A stretch of DNA of 64,000 nt from CAVRQM01 sp965246915 (GTDB lineage Bacteria; Pseudomonadota; Alphaproteobacteria; Acetobacterales; Acetobacteraceae). A model generated the notes under the pieces. That model searched no databases and had not been told where the DNA came from. It saw only the letters and a list, made by a program, of their open reading frames with translations. How positions within the stretch are numbered: the first letter of the stretch is position 1; the number at the start of each line of letters is the position of its first letter. The position numbers and the translations under genes were made by a program. Shown here one piece after another: positions 18,397 through 26,519 of this stretch. Location: assembly GCA_965246915.1 (NCBI GenBank), contig CBDFGB010000033.1, positions 62,001 through 126,000 on the forward strand, in the 5' to 3' direction.

Positions 18397-18894
18397 ATGA
18401 CCATTGCGACGGTGGGAGCCGGCGGGATGGTGTTTGCCGGCCGCCGGATGCGCGTCGCGCTCGGGCGTGGCGGCATCACCGAGACGAAAGTCGAGGGTGA
18501 CGGCGCCACGCCCGCGGGCCTGCTTGCACTGCGCCGTGTCTTGTATCGGGCCGATCGCCTTGCCGTGCCGCCGCGCGCGATCGTGCCGCGCGAGCCGATC
18601 TCGGCGCTGGACGGGTGGTGCGACGATGCGGGCAGCAGCGACTACAATCGGCAGGTCGCGCTGCCGCATCCCGATCGCCACGAGCGGTTGTGGCGGGATG
18701 ACGGGCTGTATGACGTGATCGGCGTGCTCGGATGGAATGACTCGCCGCCATCCCGGGATCGTGGCTCGGCGATCTTCCTGCACGTGGCTCGGCCGGATTT
18801 CGCGCCGACCGAAGGGTGCGTGGCGCTGCCGCTGGTCGATCTTCTGGAGATTCTACACGGCGGGCTAAGCGCTCTCGACGTCCACGCGCATTAG
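18397..18894 (+). CDS. L,D-transpeptidase family (YkuD-type) protein
   Basis: A 165-residue protein with the shortened YkuD fold found in many Rhodospirillales. Recognisable parts are VEGDGATPAGLLALRRVLYR at the start and SAIFLHVARPDFAPTEGCVAL near the end, containing the His and the catalytic Cys of the HxnSxGC-type motif. The family cross-links peptidoglycan or attaches proteins to it. No signal peptide is visible, unusual for a periplasmic enzyme and typical of this subfamily. It ends in a four-base overlap with the converging Trm112 gene. Confidence 0.88.
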   Translation: MTIATVGAGGMVFAGRRMRVALGRGGITETKVEGDGATPAGLLALRRVLYRADRLAVPPRAIVPREPISALDGWCDDAGSSDYNRQVALPHPDRHERLWRDDGLYDVIGVLGWNDSPPSRDRGSAIFLHVARPDFAPTEGCVALPLVDLLEILHGGLSALDVHAH

Positions 18895-19103
18895 ACGTCC
18901 AGGGCGCGGGCCTCGTCCGGCAGCATGATCGGGATGCCGTCGCGGATGGGATAAGCAAGGCCGGCCTTGCGGCTGATCAGCTCGCTTCGCGCGGCGTCAT
19001 ACTCGAGCGGCCCCTTGGTGACCGGGCATACCAATATGTCCAGCAAGCGCCGATCGATGGACGTCGGCACCGGCGCCGCCGACGGGATCGCCTCGTCGGT
19101 CAA
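18891..19103 (-). CDS. Trm112-family small protein
   Basis: A 70-residue protein of the Trm112/YcaR family. LLDILVCPVTKGPLEY and ELISRKAGLAYPIRDGIPIML are the conserved parts; the single CP motif lacks the full zinc knuckle, as in most bacterial members. In eukaryotes Trm112 stabilises methyltransferases; the bacterial role is not settled. The start is probably TTG at 19103, overlapping the stop of the LON-domain gene in a TTGA junction. It is the last gene of the ybbN-LON-Trm112 operon. Confidence 0.9.
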   Translation of the reverse strand: MTDEAIPSAAPVPTSIDRRLLDILVCPVTKGPLEYDAARSELISRKAGLAYPIRDGIPIMLPDEARALDV

Positions 19104-19780
19104 CTCAGCCGCCCCGGGCCGCGATCCTCGGCGTCGTCGCCGGGGCCTTTGTGAGCGTCGATACGCAGCAGAGCGAGCAGCGCCTGCGCGCGGTCGGCCG
19201 GGGTTTCGGCCTCCAGCAGCGCCTGCTTCTCGGCGGGGCTGAAGGGGCAGGCCATGGCGAGCGTCACCACCAGAGCCTCATCCTCCATCTGATTGATGGC
19301 GTCCCAATTCGCATCAAACCCACGGCCCGTGAAATACTGGCGCAGCGCCACCAGCAGCTCGGCGCGATCGAAGCCGGAACCGCCGCCATGCAGGTCCGCA
19401 TCGTCGACATAGCGGTCGAGGTCGGCGCGGATACGCCGATAGCCCCGCCGCATCGGGAGTTCGTCCAGGATCACGAAACGCATGATGCCGGTAAGCGTGA
19501 TGAGATAGCGGCCGTCATCCGTTTCGCTGAAACTGGACAATCGGCCGAGGCAGCCCACGCGATACAGCGAGGGGCCGCTGGTGCCAGCCGCCGCTACGGC
19601 ATTGGGCTGGATCATGCCGAGCACGCGCCCGCCCGCGAGGGCATCCTCGGTCATCGCGAGATAGCGGGGCTCGAAGATGTTGAGCGGCAGCCGTCCGTGC
19701 GGCAGGAGCAGCGCGCCGGTCAGCGGGAAGATCGGAAACTCCGCCGGCAGGTCGCGCGTGCGGTGGCCCTCCGCATCCAT
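19100..19780 (-). CDS. LON-substrate-binding-domain protein
   Basis: About 226 residues carrying only the N-terminal (substrate-binding) domain of Lon protease: FPIFPLTGALLLPHGRLPLNIFEPRY, split here as FPIFPLTGALLLPHG and LPLNIFEPRY, then VGCLGRLSSFSETDDGRYLI. No AAA+ or protease domain follows, so it is the free-standing type thought to bind proteins. ATG 19780 overlaps the stop of the upstream thioredoxin-TPR gene by one base, which sets the start. Probable role in protein quality control with its operon partner. Confidence 0.9.
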   Translation of the reverse strand: MDAEGHRTRDLPAEFPIFPLTGALLLPHGRLPLNIFEPRYLAMTEDALAGGRVLGMIQPNAVAAAGTSGPSLYRVGCLGRLSSFSETDDGRYLITLTGIMRFVILDELPMRRGYRRIRADLDRYVDDADLHGGGSGFDRAELLVALRQYFTGRGFDANWDAINQMEDEALVVTLAMACPFSPAEKQALLEAETPADRAQALLALLRIDAHKGPGDDAEDRGPGRLS

Positions 19781-20751
19781 CAGCTGAACAGCAACGCCGA
19801 TAGCCGCCGGCGGGCCGCCACGGTCGCCGGATCCTCCAGACCCCACGCCTCGAAAAATTTCAGCAGTTGCAACCTCGCCGCGCCCTCATTCCAGCCGCGC
19901 TCGCGCCGGAGGATGTCGAGCAGCGCGTCGGCCGCCGCCTCGCGCCGGCCCATCGCATTCAGCGCCGTCGCCAGTTCGTAGCGCGCCTCGTGATCGTCCG
20001 GGTCCGCCGCGAGGCGCGCCTCGAACTGGCCGAGTTCGCTTTGCGCACGGCGACCTTCCTCGGCCAGCGCCAAAGCGCTGCGCGCGCCGGCGATCTCCGC
20101 ATGGTCGGCGATTTTCGGCGGCACCTCGGCCAGAGCCGCGTTCGCGTCGTCCTCGCGGCCAAGCGCGATCAGCGTGCGCAGCAGACCGCCCCATGCGTCC
20201 GCATTCTCGGGCTCCTGCTCCAGGAGCGCGCTGAACAATTCGGCGGCGTCCTCGACCTGCCCCTCCTCCAGGGCGGCTCGCGCCTCGGCCAGCAGATCGG
20301 CGCTCGGCATAGTGCCGCCGCCGAGCTTCAGCAGCGCCTCGACGAAGCGCTTGACCTCGGACTCCGGCAGCGCGCCTTGGAACATGTCGGCGATTTGGCC
20401 CTGCCAGAAGGCCGCCACGGTCGGCACCGATTGCAGCGGCAACCCAACCTGGGCCAGCTGACGGACGAGCGACTGATTCTTGTCGATGTCGATCTTGACC
20501 AGCTTCACCCGCCCGGCGGCGCTGCGGACCACGCGCTCCAACGCTGGCGTGAGCGTCTTGCACGGGCCGCACCAGGTCGCCCAGAAATCGACGATGACCG
20601 GGATCGAGCGGGAGGCCTCGATGACGTCGGCCATGAACGTGGCCTGGCTGCCGTCGATGATCGAGGCATCGGGGGCCATCGGCGCGCCAGCGGCCGCCGG
20701 ACGGCCGGGAAGCGGCTGCTGGGCCGGCCGCTGTCCGATCAATTGGTCCAT
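19780..20751 (-). CDS. ybbN: Thioredoxin-TPR co-chaperone, YbbN/CnoX type
   Basis: About 323 residues. The N-terminal thioredoxin domain has an intact active site, FWATWCGPCKTL; E. coli YbbN has a changed site, while members like this keep CGPC. The C-terminal half is TPR-like, with repeated Ala/Leu/Glu helices (LLAEARAALEEGQVEDAAEL, and LATALNAMGRREAAADALLD). The family escorts proteins to GroEL/DnaK under oxidative stress. The start is ATG 20751 (MDQLIG). It is first in an operon with the LON-domain and Trm112 genes. Confidence 0.92.
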   Translation of the reverse strand: MDQLIGQRPAQQPLPGRPAAAGAPMAPDASIIDGSQATFMADVIEASRSIPVIVDFWATWCGPCKTLTPALERVVRSAAGRVKLVKIDIDKNQSLVRQLAQVGLPLQSVPTVAAFWQGQIADMFQGALPESEVKRFVEALLKLGGGTMPSADLLAEARAALEEGQVEDAAELFSALLEQEPENADAWGGLLRTLIALGREDDANAALAEVPPKIADHAEIAGARSALALAEEGRRAQSELGQFEARLAADPDDHEARYELATALNAMGRREAAADALLDILRRERGWNEGAARLQLLKFFEAWGLEDPATVAARRRLSALLFS

Positions 20752-20867
20752 AGGGGTCGGTCCTCGCCTCGCTGGTGGCAGGTGCGTCACAGCAATCGGC
20801 TATAGATGTTTGCGCCGATCACCGCCACAAGCACCCCCTGTCCAGCGGGGTTACGCCTCGCTCCTCG

Positions 20868-20894
20868 CGGCCGCCCACGGCTCCGGGGCGGCCG
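20868..20894 (-). terminator. GC-rich hairpin after the large repeat gene
   Basis: CGGCCGCCC, a 9-base loop, GGGCGGCCG: perfect 9-base arms, 19 bases beyond the stop codon of the 1189-residue gene (on its transcript). There is no clear T-run, so it may be a rho-independent-like or stabilising hairpin. Confidence 0.5.
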
Positions 20895-20912
20895 AGCGGC
20901 CGGGCCTCGGCC

Positions 20913-23900
20913 TCAGGTATGCCCGATCGCCGCCACGCCGTTATCCGAGAACAGGCGGAAGTCCGCCGAGGTATGGCCGCCGACGAGCTGCAGACCCACG
21001 GTGGTCGAGCCGTTGATCACCGTCAGCTTGTCGAGCGTCGGGCTGTAGGAAAGCGTGGCGCCGGTGTAGCCGAGGCCGGTCACCTCGATGACATTGCCGA
21101 GCGCGAAGCCCGCGATGCTGCCGCCGAAGCCCGTCGAGGCCGTGACGTAAACATTCGCTCCCGCGCCGAGGGTCACCTTGCTGCCGGACGCGACCCCGGC
21201 GCCGAATTTCAGGTTGGCGCCGGCGTCGACCGTGAACGTGCCGCTGCCGCTCACGCTTTTCAGGAAGGTCATCGTGCCCGAGCCGACCTCCACGTTTCCG
21301 GTGTTGATGGTCGCGACCGCGATCGAGCTCTCGTCGCTGCCGCCCGACTTGAAGATCTTCCCGGCATTGTTGAGCGAGGCTCCGGTCGCGTAGCCGTAGA
21401 TGTCGGCATTGCCATGGATGTTGAGCGTGGCGCCCGCCGCGTTGAAGAGGCTGCTCGTGTCGGTCGCGTTGTAGCCGAGATACCAGGACCCGCTTTCGTT
21501 CAGCACGCCGGTGTTGGAGAGCCTGGCGCTGCCCTGCAGGTAGATGCCCGTCAATTGCGTCGTGCCCGCCAGCGCGATCGTGCCCGCGCCGTTGACCGAG
21601 CCGCCGTCGAGGTTCGCGATCCCCGTCAGCGACAGGGTCTGTCCGCCGAGCGCGAGCGTGCCGGCCGTCTGCGACCACCCGCCGGCATAGGCCAGCGCGC
21701 CGCCCAAGGTTACGTTGGCACCCGACAGCAGCGCGTGGGCGACATTCAGCTTGAGCAGGCTTTGGAACGTGGTGCTGCCGCCCGAGAGCTGCAGCTGTCC
21801 CGCGCCGTCGATCGTGCCGCCGAAGCTGTTGAAGCCGCCGCGGAAGTTCAGAATGCCGGAAGCGACGCTGATCGTCCCGGTGCTAGTGGTCGACGCGCTG
21901 ATGTCGGACAGCCCGCCGCCGCCCGATTTCAGGATCCTGCCGGAGTTGGTGATGGACGCGCCGGTCACGCCGCTGATGTCGGAGTCGTTGGTGATCCTGA
22001 AGGTCGCCCCGGCGTAGTTGATCAGCCGCGCGGTGTCGGTGGCGGCATAGCCGACATACAGGGCTCCCGCTTGTGTGGTCGTGGCCTTGTTGGCGAAGAC
22101 CGTGCTGCCGGTCAGGAAATAGCTCGAGATCTCACCGCCACCGGTGACCGAGATCGTGCCGGCGCCGGCCGACTGGCCGCCGTCGAGATTCGCGTAGCCG
22201 GACAGCGAAAGCGTCTTGCCGGCCAGCGCGAGGGTGCCGGCGGTCTGGGTGAACTCGCCGGCGTAGGCGACGCTGGCGCCGAGCGTGAGCTGGGTGCCCT
22301 GCACGAGCAGATGACCGACACTCAGCGTCACGCCCGCGGCGAGGGTGGTTGCCCCGCCGCCGATGACGAGGGTCCCGCCGCCACCGACCGTGCCGCCGAT
22401 GCTGTTCGCGCCGCCGTTGAACCGCAGCGCCCCGCTGGCGATTGCGATGGTCCCGGTGTTGGTGGTCGAGACGTAGATCTGGCTCGAGCCGCCGCCCTGT
22501 TTGGCGAGGCGCCCGGCGTTGGTGAACGAGCTGCCGGCTGTCCCGTAGATGTATTGACCAGCGGCAAGCGTGTAGACACCGGCGGCCTGATTGATGAGTT
22601 TTACCGTATCCGCCGCATTGTAGCCGACATAGAGAAAGCTGGTCTGTAACAGCGTCGCGGCGTTGGACAACACGGAGCTGCCCGTCAGGTAGTAGCTCGA
22701 CACCTCGGTGGCACCGGTTACCGCGATCGTGCCGGCGCCCGCGCTCGCGCCGCCGTCGAGGTTGGCGACGCCGGACAGCGTCAGCACCTTGCCGGCGAGT
22801 GAGAGCGTGCCTCCGGTCTGCTCCCAGATGCCGGCATAAGCGAGGTCGCCGCCGAGGGTGACGTTAGAACTTGATAGCAGAACGCTTCCGACGCTGAGCA
22901 CGAGGCCGCCGGACAGCAGGTCGCTGCCAGAGGAGAGTTGAAGCTGCCCGCCGCCGGAGATCGTGCCGCCCAGCGTATTGGTGGCACCGGCGAACGCCAG
23001 CGCGCCGCTGGCGATGCTGATCGTGCCGGTGCTGGTCGTCCCGACCCGGATCGTCGACAGGCTGCCGCCGGATTTGACCAGCGTGCCTGCGTTGGTGAAT
23101 GTCGAGCCGGCGGTGCCGTAGACCTCGCCGCCGGTCGTCAGCGCGTAGGTGCCGCCCGCCGCGTTCACCAAGGTCGCCGTATCGGCGGCATAGTAGCCGA
23201 CATAAAGAAAAGAGGACTGGGCGAGGCTTCCGGTGTTGGTCAGCGTGTTGCTGCCGGTCAGGTAGTAGCCGGAAATCTCCGACGTGCCGGTCAGCGCCAG
23301 CGTGCCGGCACCGCTGGTCTGGCCGCCATCCAGGCTGACCTGTTTGGACAGGGTGAGCGTCTGGCCGGCCAGTGCAAGAGTGCCTCCGGTCTGCGTCCAC
23401 TCTCGGGCATACGCGACGCTACCGCCGAGCGTCGCCGCCCCGCTTTCCAGGACGACGTGGGCGACCGAGAGGCTGACGCCCGAGACGAAGGTGCTTGCAC
23501 CGCTGGCCAGATCGAGCGTCCCGCCGCCGCTGATGCTGCCGGCGAAGCTGCTGGTCGCCCCGGCGAACCGCAGCGTGCCGCTGTTGATCGCGATAGCGCT
23601 CGTGCTGCTCGTCGAGACGGCGATATTCGACAGCCCGGAGCCCGCCTTGACGATCCGCCCCGAGTTGGTGATCGACGCGCCGGCAGTCCCGTAGATGGAG
23701 GCCCCGTTGGCGATGGTGTAGGTGGCGCCGGACAGGTTGGTGAGCCGCGCGGTGTCGGTCGCGTAATAGCCGACATAAAGATAGTCGGTCTGCGTCATCT
23801 GACCGGCGTTGCGAAGGTTGGCGCTGCCGGAGAGGATGTAGCGACCGGCCGATCCGGCGCCCTGCGCGACGATCGTGCCGGCCCCGGTGACCAAGCCGCC

Positions 23901-24482
23901 TTCCAAATTGAGCCGCCCCGCGACCGTCAGCGTCTGGCCTCCGAGGGCCAGGGTGCCACCGGTCTGCGACCATGTGCCCGCGGTGACGAAGGATTTCTCC
24001 AGCGTCACGCTCGCGCCGCTGATGAGGACGCTTCCGACATTCAAGGTCAGGGTCGATTTCAGCGTGTCGCTGCCGGTGTAGAACTCGACCGCCGTGCCGG
24101 TCAGGGTGCTGCCCAAACTGTTGCCCGTGCCGCTCAGCCGCAACGTTCCTGCGTCGACGGCGATGGTGCCGGACGTCTGCGTCAATGTTCCGTTGATGAG
24201 CGAGCTTTCGCCCGCGAAGCGCAGCGTCGAGGCGCTTTGCGTGACGGCCGCGTAGATCGAAGCGTTGCCGAGGATGCTGAGACTGCCCCCGGTCACCGCG
24301 AGCGTGCCGGTCGAGGCATAGAGCGATTTCGCGCTGTGCGTGCCAGTGCTGTGGGTGACGGTGAAGGTGTTCGAGGTGCTGATGGTGACATCATACACCG
24401 AGGTCGGAACAATCGCGGGAGTCCAGTTGGCCGCGGTGGCCCAGTCACCGCTGGCGTTGTTCTTCCACGAAACGGATGCCAT
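20913..24482 (-). CDS. Large beta-repeat surface or secreted protein
   Basis: A 1189-residue protein rich in Gly, Ser, Thr and Ala, low in Cys. No N-terminal signal peptide: it starts MASVSWKNNASGDWATAANW, a beginning common in large repeat proteins thought to use type I secretion. The middle is five copies of a module of about 191 residues, each with an L/WYVGY or WYLGY, xATDT, N-rich segment (near residues 238, 429, 620, 811 and 1003), predicted as beta-helix by composition. The last 110 residues (FGGSIAGFALGNVIEVTGLG, then LQLVGGHTSADFRLFSDNG) resemble C-terminal type I secretion regions. No autotransporter barrel and no transporter genes nearby. Likely adhesin or biofilm protein; role inferred. 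Confidence 0.82.
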   Translation of the reverse strand: MASVSWKNNASGDWATAANWTPAIVPTSVYDVTISTSNTFTVTHSTGTHSAKSLYASTGTLAVTGGSLSILGNASIYAAVTQSASTLRFAGESSLINGTLTQTSGTIAVDAGTLRLSGTGNSLGSTLTGTAVEFYTGSDTLKSTLTLNVGSVLISGASVTLEKSFVTAGTWSQTGGTLALGGQTLTVAGRLNLEGGLVTGAGTIVAQGAGSAGRYILSGSANLRNAGQMTQTDYLYVGYYATDTARLTNLSGATYTIANGASIYGTAGASITNSGRIVKAGSGLSNIAVSTSSTSAIAINSGTLRFAGATSSFAGSISGGGTLDLASGASTFVSGVSLSVAHVVLESGAATLGGSVAYAREWTQTGGTLALAGQTLTLSKQVSLDGGQTSGAGTLALTGTSEISGYYLTGSNTLTNTGSLAQSSFLYVGYYAADTATLVNAAGGTYALTTGGEVYGTAGSTFTNAGTLVKSGGSLSTIRVGTTSTGTISIASGALAFAGATNTLGGTISGGGQLQLSSGSDLLSGGLVLSVGSVLLSSSNVTLGGDLAYAGIWEQTGGTLSLAGKVLTLSGVANLDGGASAGAGTIAVTGATEVSSYYLTGSSVLSNAATLLQTSFLYVGYNAADTVKLINQAAGVYTLAAGQYIYGTAGSSFTNAGRLAKQGGGSSQIYVSTTNTGTIAIASGALRFNGGANSIGGTVGGGGTLVIGGGATTLAAGVTLSVGHLLVQGTQLTLGASVAYAGEFTQTAGTLALAGKTLSLSGYANLDGGQSAGAGTISVTGGGEISSYFLTGSTVFANKATTTQAGALYVGYAATDTARLINYAGATFRITNDSDISGVTGASITNSGRILKSGGGGLSDISASTTSTGTISVASGILNFRGGFNSFGGTIDGAGQLQLSGGSTTFQSLLKLNVAHALLSGANVTLGGALAYAGGWSQTAGTLALGGQTLSLTGIANLDGGSVNGAGTIALAGTTQLTGIYLQGSARLSNTGVLNESGSWYLGYNATDTSSLFNAAGATLNIHGNADIYGYATGASLNNAGKIFKSGGSDESSIAVATINTGNVEVGSGTMTFLKSVSGSGTFTVDAGANLKFGAGVASGSKVTLGAGANVYVTASTGFGGSIAGFALGNVIEVTGLGYTGATLSYSPTLDKLTVINGSTTVGLQLVGGHTSADFRLFSDNGVAAIGHT
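21474..23780. repeat. Tandem 573-bp coding repeats
   Basis: The landmark GCCGACAT (GCCGAGAT in the last copy) recurs at 23769, 23196, 22623, 22050 and 21474: steps of 573, 573, 573 and 576 bases, i.e. 191, 191, 191 and 192 codons. Copies are diverged in sequence but almost fixed in length, showing old tandem duplication under length constraint. Confidence 0.9.
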
Positions 24483-24517
24483 CTTATGTGTGCCCCTGAC
24501 TGGCGCGCCCCCGCGCG

Positions 24518-24534
24518 GTTAAGGGCAGCTTAAC
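24518..24534. promoter_or_regulatory. Inverted repeat upstream of the large repeat gene
   Basis: GTTAAG, GGCAG, CTTAAC: 6-base perfect arms 36-52 bases before the ATG at 24482, in otherwise GC-rich DNA. Candidate operator or promoter-proximal site. Confidence 0.35.
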
Positions 24535-24590
24535 GAAAGGCGACGCGCTCGCCAAACGTGCCAGCTCAACATTGTTGTGATTCGTGCCGG

Positions 24591-24959
24591 TCAGGCGTTT
24601 CGGTCGAGCGAGAGCTCATACGTGCAGGGGCCGCCGGGGGCGTAGGTCTGGCCTTCGAAATGCTTGCCCGAGAACTTTCCGGTGACATAGCCGTCACCCG
24701 CCTGCATGGTGACCGTGCCATTGGGACGGATGTAGCCGCGAAAGGCGAAGTATCTTACCTCGCCGTTGCTGACCCGGAAGTCGCGGATCGGCGGCAGCGG
24801 CTCGCAGATGTCGGAGATGTTGGTCAGAAACGTCGAGGTCCCGGAATAGACGCCGTCAAACGCGAGGTTGGGTGGCCCGGGTGGCGGTCCGGCGCAGCCG
24901 GTGGCGACAAGGAACGTCGCGGCCGTCGCGAAGCCGATGGTTTGAACCGGGCGCGCCAT
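24591..24959 (-). CDS. Putative small lipoprotein
   Basis: A 122-residue protein. The N-terminus MARPVQTIGFATAATFLVAT is a signal sequence followed by GC, a plausible lipobox with the modified Cys at about residue 22. The mature part contains FDGVYSGTSTFL, NGEVRYFAFRGYI and GDGYVTGKFSGKHFEG, a small beta-rich pattern also seen in periplasmic unknowns. It lies 44 bases after the last SDR gene of the catabolic operon and may be transcribed with it, but no functional link is visible. Confidence 0.7.
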   Translation of the reverse strand: MARPVQTIGFATAATFLVATGCAGPPPGPPNLAFDGVYSGTSTFLTNISDICEPLPPIRDFRVSNGEVRYFAFRGYIRPNGTVTMQAGDGYVTGKFSGKHFEGQTYAPGGPCTYELSLDRNA

Positions 24960-25003
24960 ACGCTGTCCCTTTCCTTCGTTGCCCCGATCTATCGCGAACG
25001 GCG

Positions 25004-25732
25004 CTACAGCGTCGACTCCAGGCGCGGGTTGATCGGCAGTTCGGCGACCGATGCATTGTCCGGCAGGCTGAGCAGGAAACTGATCGTTCGGGCGATCACC
25101 GCCGGCTCGATCCGGCCCGGTCCGGCCACCACGCCGGGGATGCCGGCCAATAGGTCCGTATCGACGGCGCCGGGGCAGAGCGCGGTGACCCGCACCCCGT
25201 CCGCCCAGCCGGCAAATTTCGCGGCGTGGCTGAGGGCGACGAGTGCGTGCTTGGTCATCGCGTAGCCGACCGACACCGACGCGTCGCGGTAGCGCTTGCC
25301 GTCCGTCGAGGCGATGTTGACGATCCGGCCATGCCCCGCGCGGCGCAGATGCGGCAGCGCAAGGCGAATCAGCCGGAACGGTGCCTTCACGTTCACCCCC
25401 CACATCGCGTCGAGCGCGTCCTCGCCCGGCGTATCGAACGAGATTTGCCGGAGGATGCCGACGTTATTGATCAGCGCGTCGATCCTGCCGAAACGTTCGA
25501 CGGTCGCCGCGATCCATGCCTCCGCACTGGTTGGATCGAGCGCTTCGAAGGCGGACCATTCGACGCCGCCGCCGCCGTCCCAGGCGGCGCGGGCGGCGGC
25601 GGCATCACGCACGCCGAGCGAGAGCATGAAGCCGTCGCGATGCAGGCGGCGGGCGATCGCCGCGCCGATGCCGCGCGCCGCGCCCGAGATCATGACCACG
25701 CGCCCCGCCGCCGGCAGTTCGTCTTCCGACAC
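25004..25732 (-). CDS. SDR-family oxidoreductase (canonical active site)
   Basis: A 242-residue short-chain dehydrogenase. It has the cofactor loop SGAARGIG, the NNVG motif, Ser in NIASTDGKR and the catalytic pair in YAMTK. It probably oxidises or reduces a hydroxy or keto group of the operon's substrate. It is the seventh gene of the ABC/DapA operon and starts one base after the stop of the preceding SDR gene, implying coupled translation. The specific substrate cannot be read from the sequence. Confidence 0.9.
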   Translation of the reverse strand: MSEDELPAAGRVVMISGAARGIGAAIARRLHRDGFMLSLGVRDAAAARAAWDGGGGVEWSAFEALDPTSAEAWIAATVERFGRIDALINNVGILRQISFDTPGEDALDAMWGVNVKAPFRLIRLALPHLRRAGHGRIVNIASTDGKRYRDASVSVGYAMTKHALVALSHAAKFAGWADGVRVTALCPGAVDTDLLAGIPGVVAGPGRIEPAVIARTISFLLSLPDNASVAELPINPRLESTL

Positions 25733-25733
25733 G

Positions 25734-26516
25734 TCAGAACAGGCCCTGATGCACGCCGCCGTCGTTGACGATGTTCTGCGCCGTCATGAACCCGGCCTGC
25801 GCGCTGCAGAGGTAGGCGACCAGATCGCCGCATTCCTTCGGATCGGCGAAGCGTCCGGCGGGGCAGGAGCGGAGCCGGTCGGCGACGATTGCTTCGTATG
25901 TCGTCCCGCCGCGCGCCGCATGTCCGTGCAGGTTCGTATGCAGCGCGTCGGTGTCGAACAGGCCGGGACAGACCGTGTTGACGGTGACGTTGTGCGGCAT
26001 CAGCTCGCGCGCGATGGCGGCGACCGCGCCCGACAGAGCCAGCCGCGCGGCATGGCTGTGCGCGAAGCCCACTTGCGGAAACTTGATGAAGCTGACGGAG
26101 AGGTTGACGATCCGGCCGAATTTGCGCTCGCACATGCCGGGGCTCACGCGCTGGATCAGCCGCATGGTCGAGAGGAAGTGCACGTCCAGCCAGTGCTGCC
26201 ACTCCTCGCGCGGCCAGGTCCGAAAGTCGCCTGGCACCTGTCGCACGCCGGGGTTGTTCACCAAGATGTCTGGATCCGGGCAGGCGGCGATCAGCGCGTC
26301 CTGACCGCTGTCCGTATTGAAATCGGCAGCGACGGTTTGAACGCGCACACCGGTTTCATCGCGGATCGATCGGGCGGCGGCCTCCAATTTCTCGGCGTCG
26401 CGCGCCATGATGACGACGTCCACGCCCTCCCGAGCGAGCGACACGGCGCAGGCATGGCCGAGCCCCCGGCTCGCGGCGCTGACGATCGCGGTGCGGCCGC
26501 GCAGTCCCAAATCCAT
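25734..26516 (-). CDS. SDR-family protein lacking the YxxxK motif
   Basis: A 260-residue short-chain dehydrogenase fold. The cofactor loop SAASRGLG and NNPG are present, but where Tyr-x-x-x-Lys should be, the sequence reads AHSHAARLALSG, so both catalytic residues are missing. A subgroup of SDRs with Asn/His and Arg here is known; they may use another mechanism or be non-oxidative. It lies three bases after the DapA-family gene and one base before the canonical SDR, so it is firmly part of the operon. Confidence 0.88.
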   Translation of the reverse strand: MDLGLRGRTAIVSAASRGLGHACAVSLAREGVDVVIMARDAEKLEAAARSIRDETGVRVQTVAADFNTDSGQDALIAACPDPDILVNNPGVRQVPGDFRTWPREEWQHWLDVHFLSTMRLIQRVSPGMCERKFGRIVNLSVSFIKFPQVGFAHSHAARLALSGAVAAIARELMPHNVTVNTVCPGLFDTDALHTNLHGHAARGGTTYEAIVADRLRSCPAGRFADPKECGDLVAYLCSAQAGFMTAQNIVNDGGVHQGLF

Positions 26517-26519
26517 GGG

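Noticed and set aside
21474..23780. Regular repeats read as a CRISPR array
   Set aside because: The period is 573 bases, the repeats are coding, diverged and in frame; there are no short identical repeats or cas genes.
20775..24533. Long open frames on the plus strand opposite the large repeat gene
   Set aside because: They mirror the 573-bp repeat gene; the products are low-complexity Arg/Ala/Gly text, while the minus-strand frame has a sensible start, modules and C-terminus.
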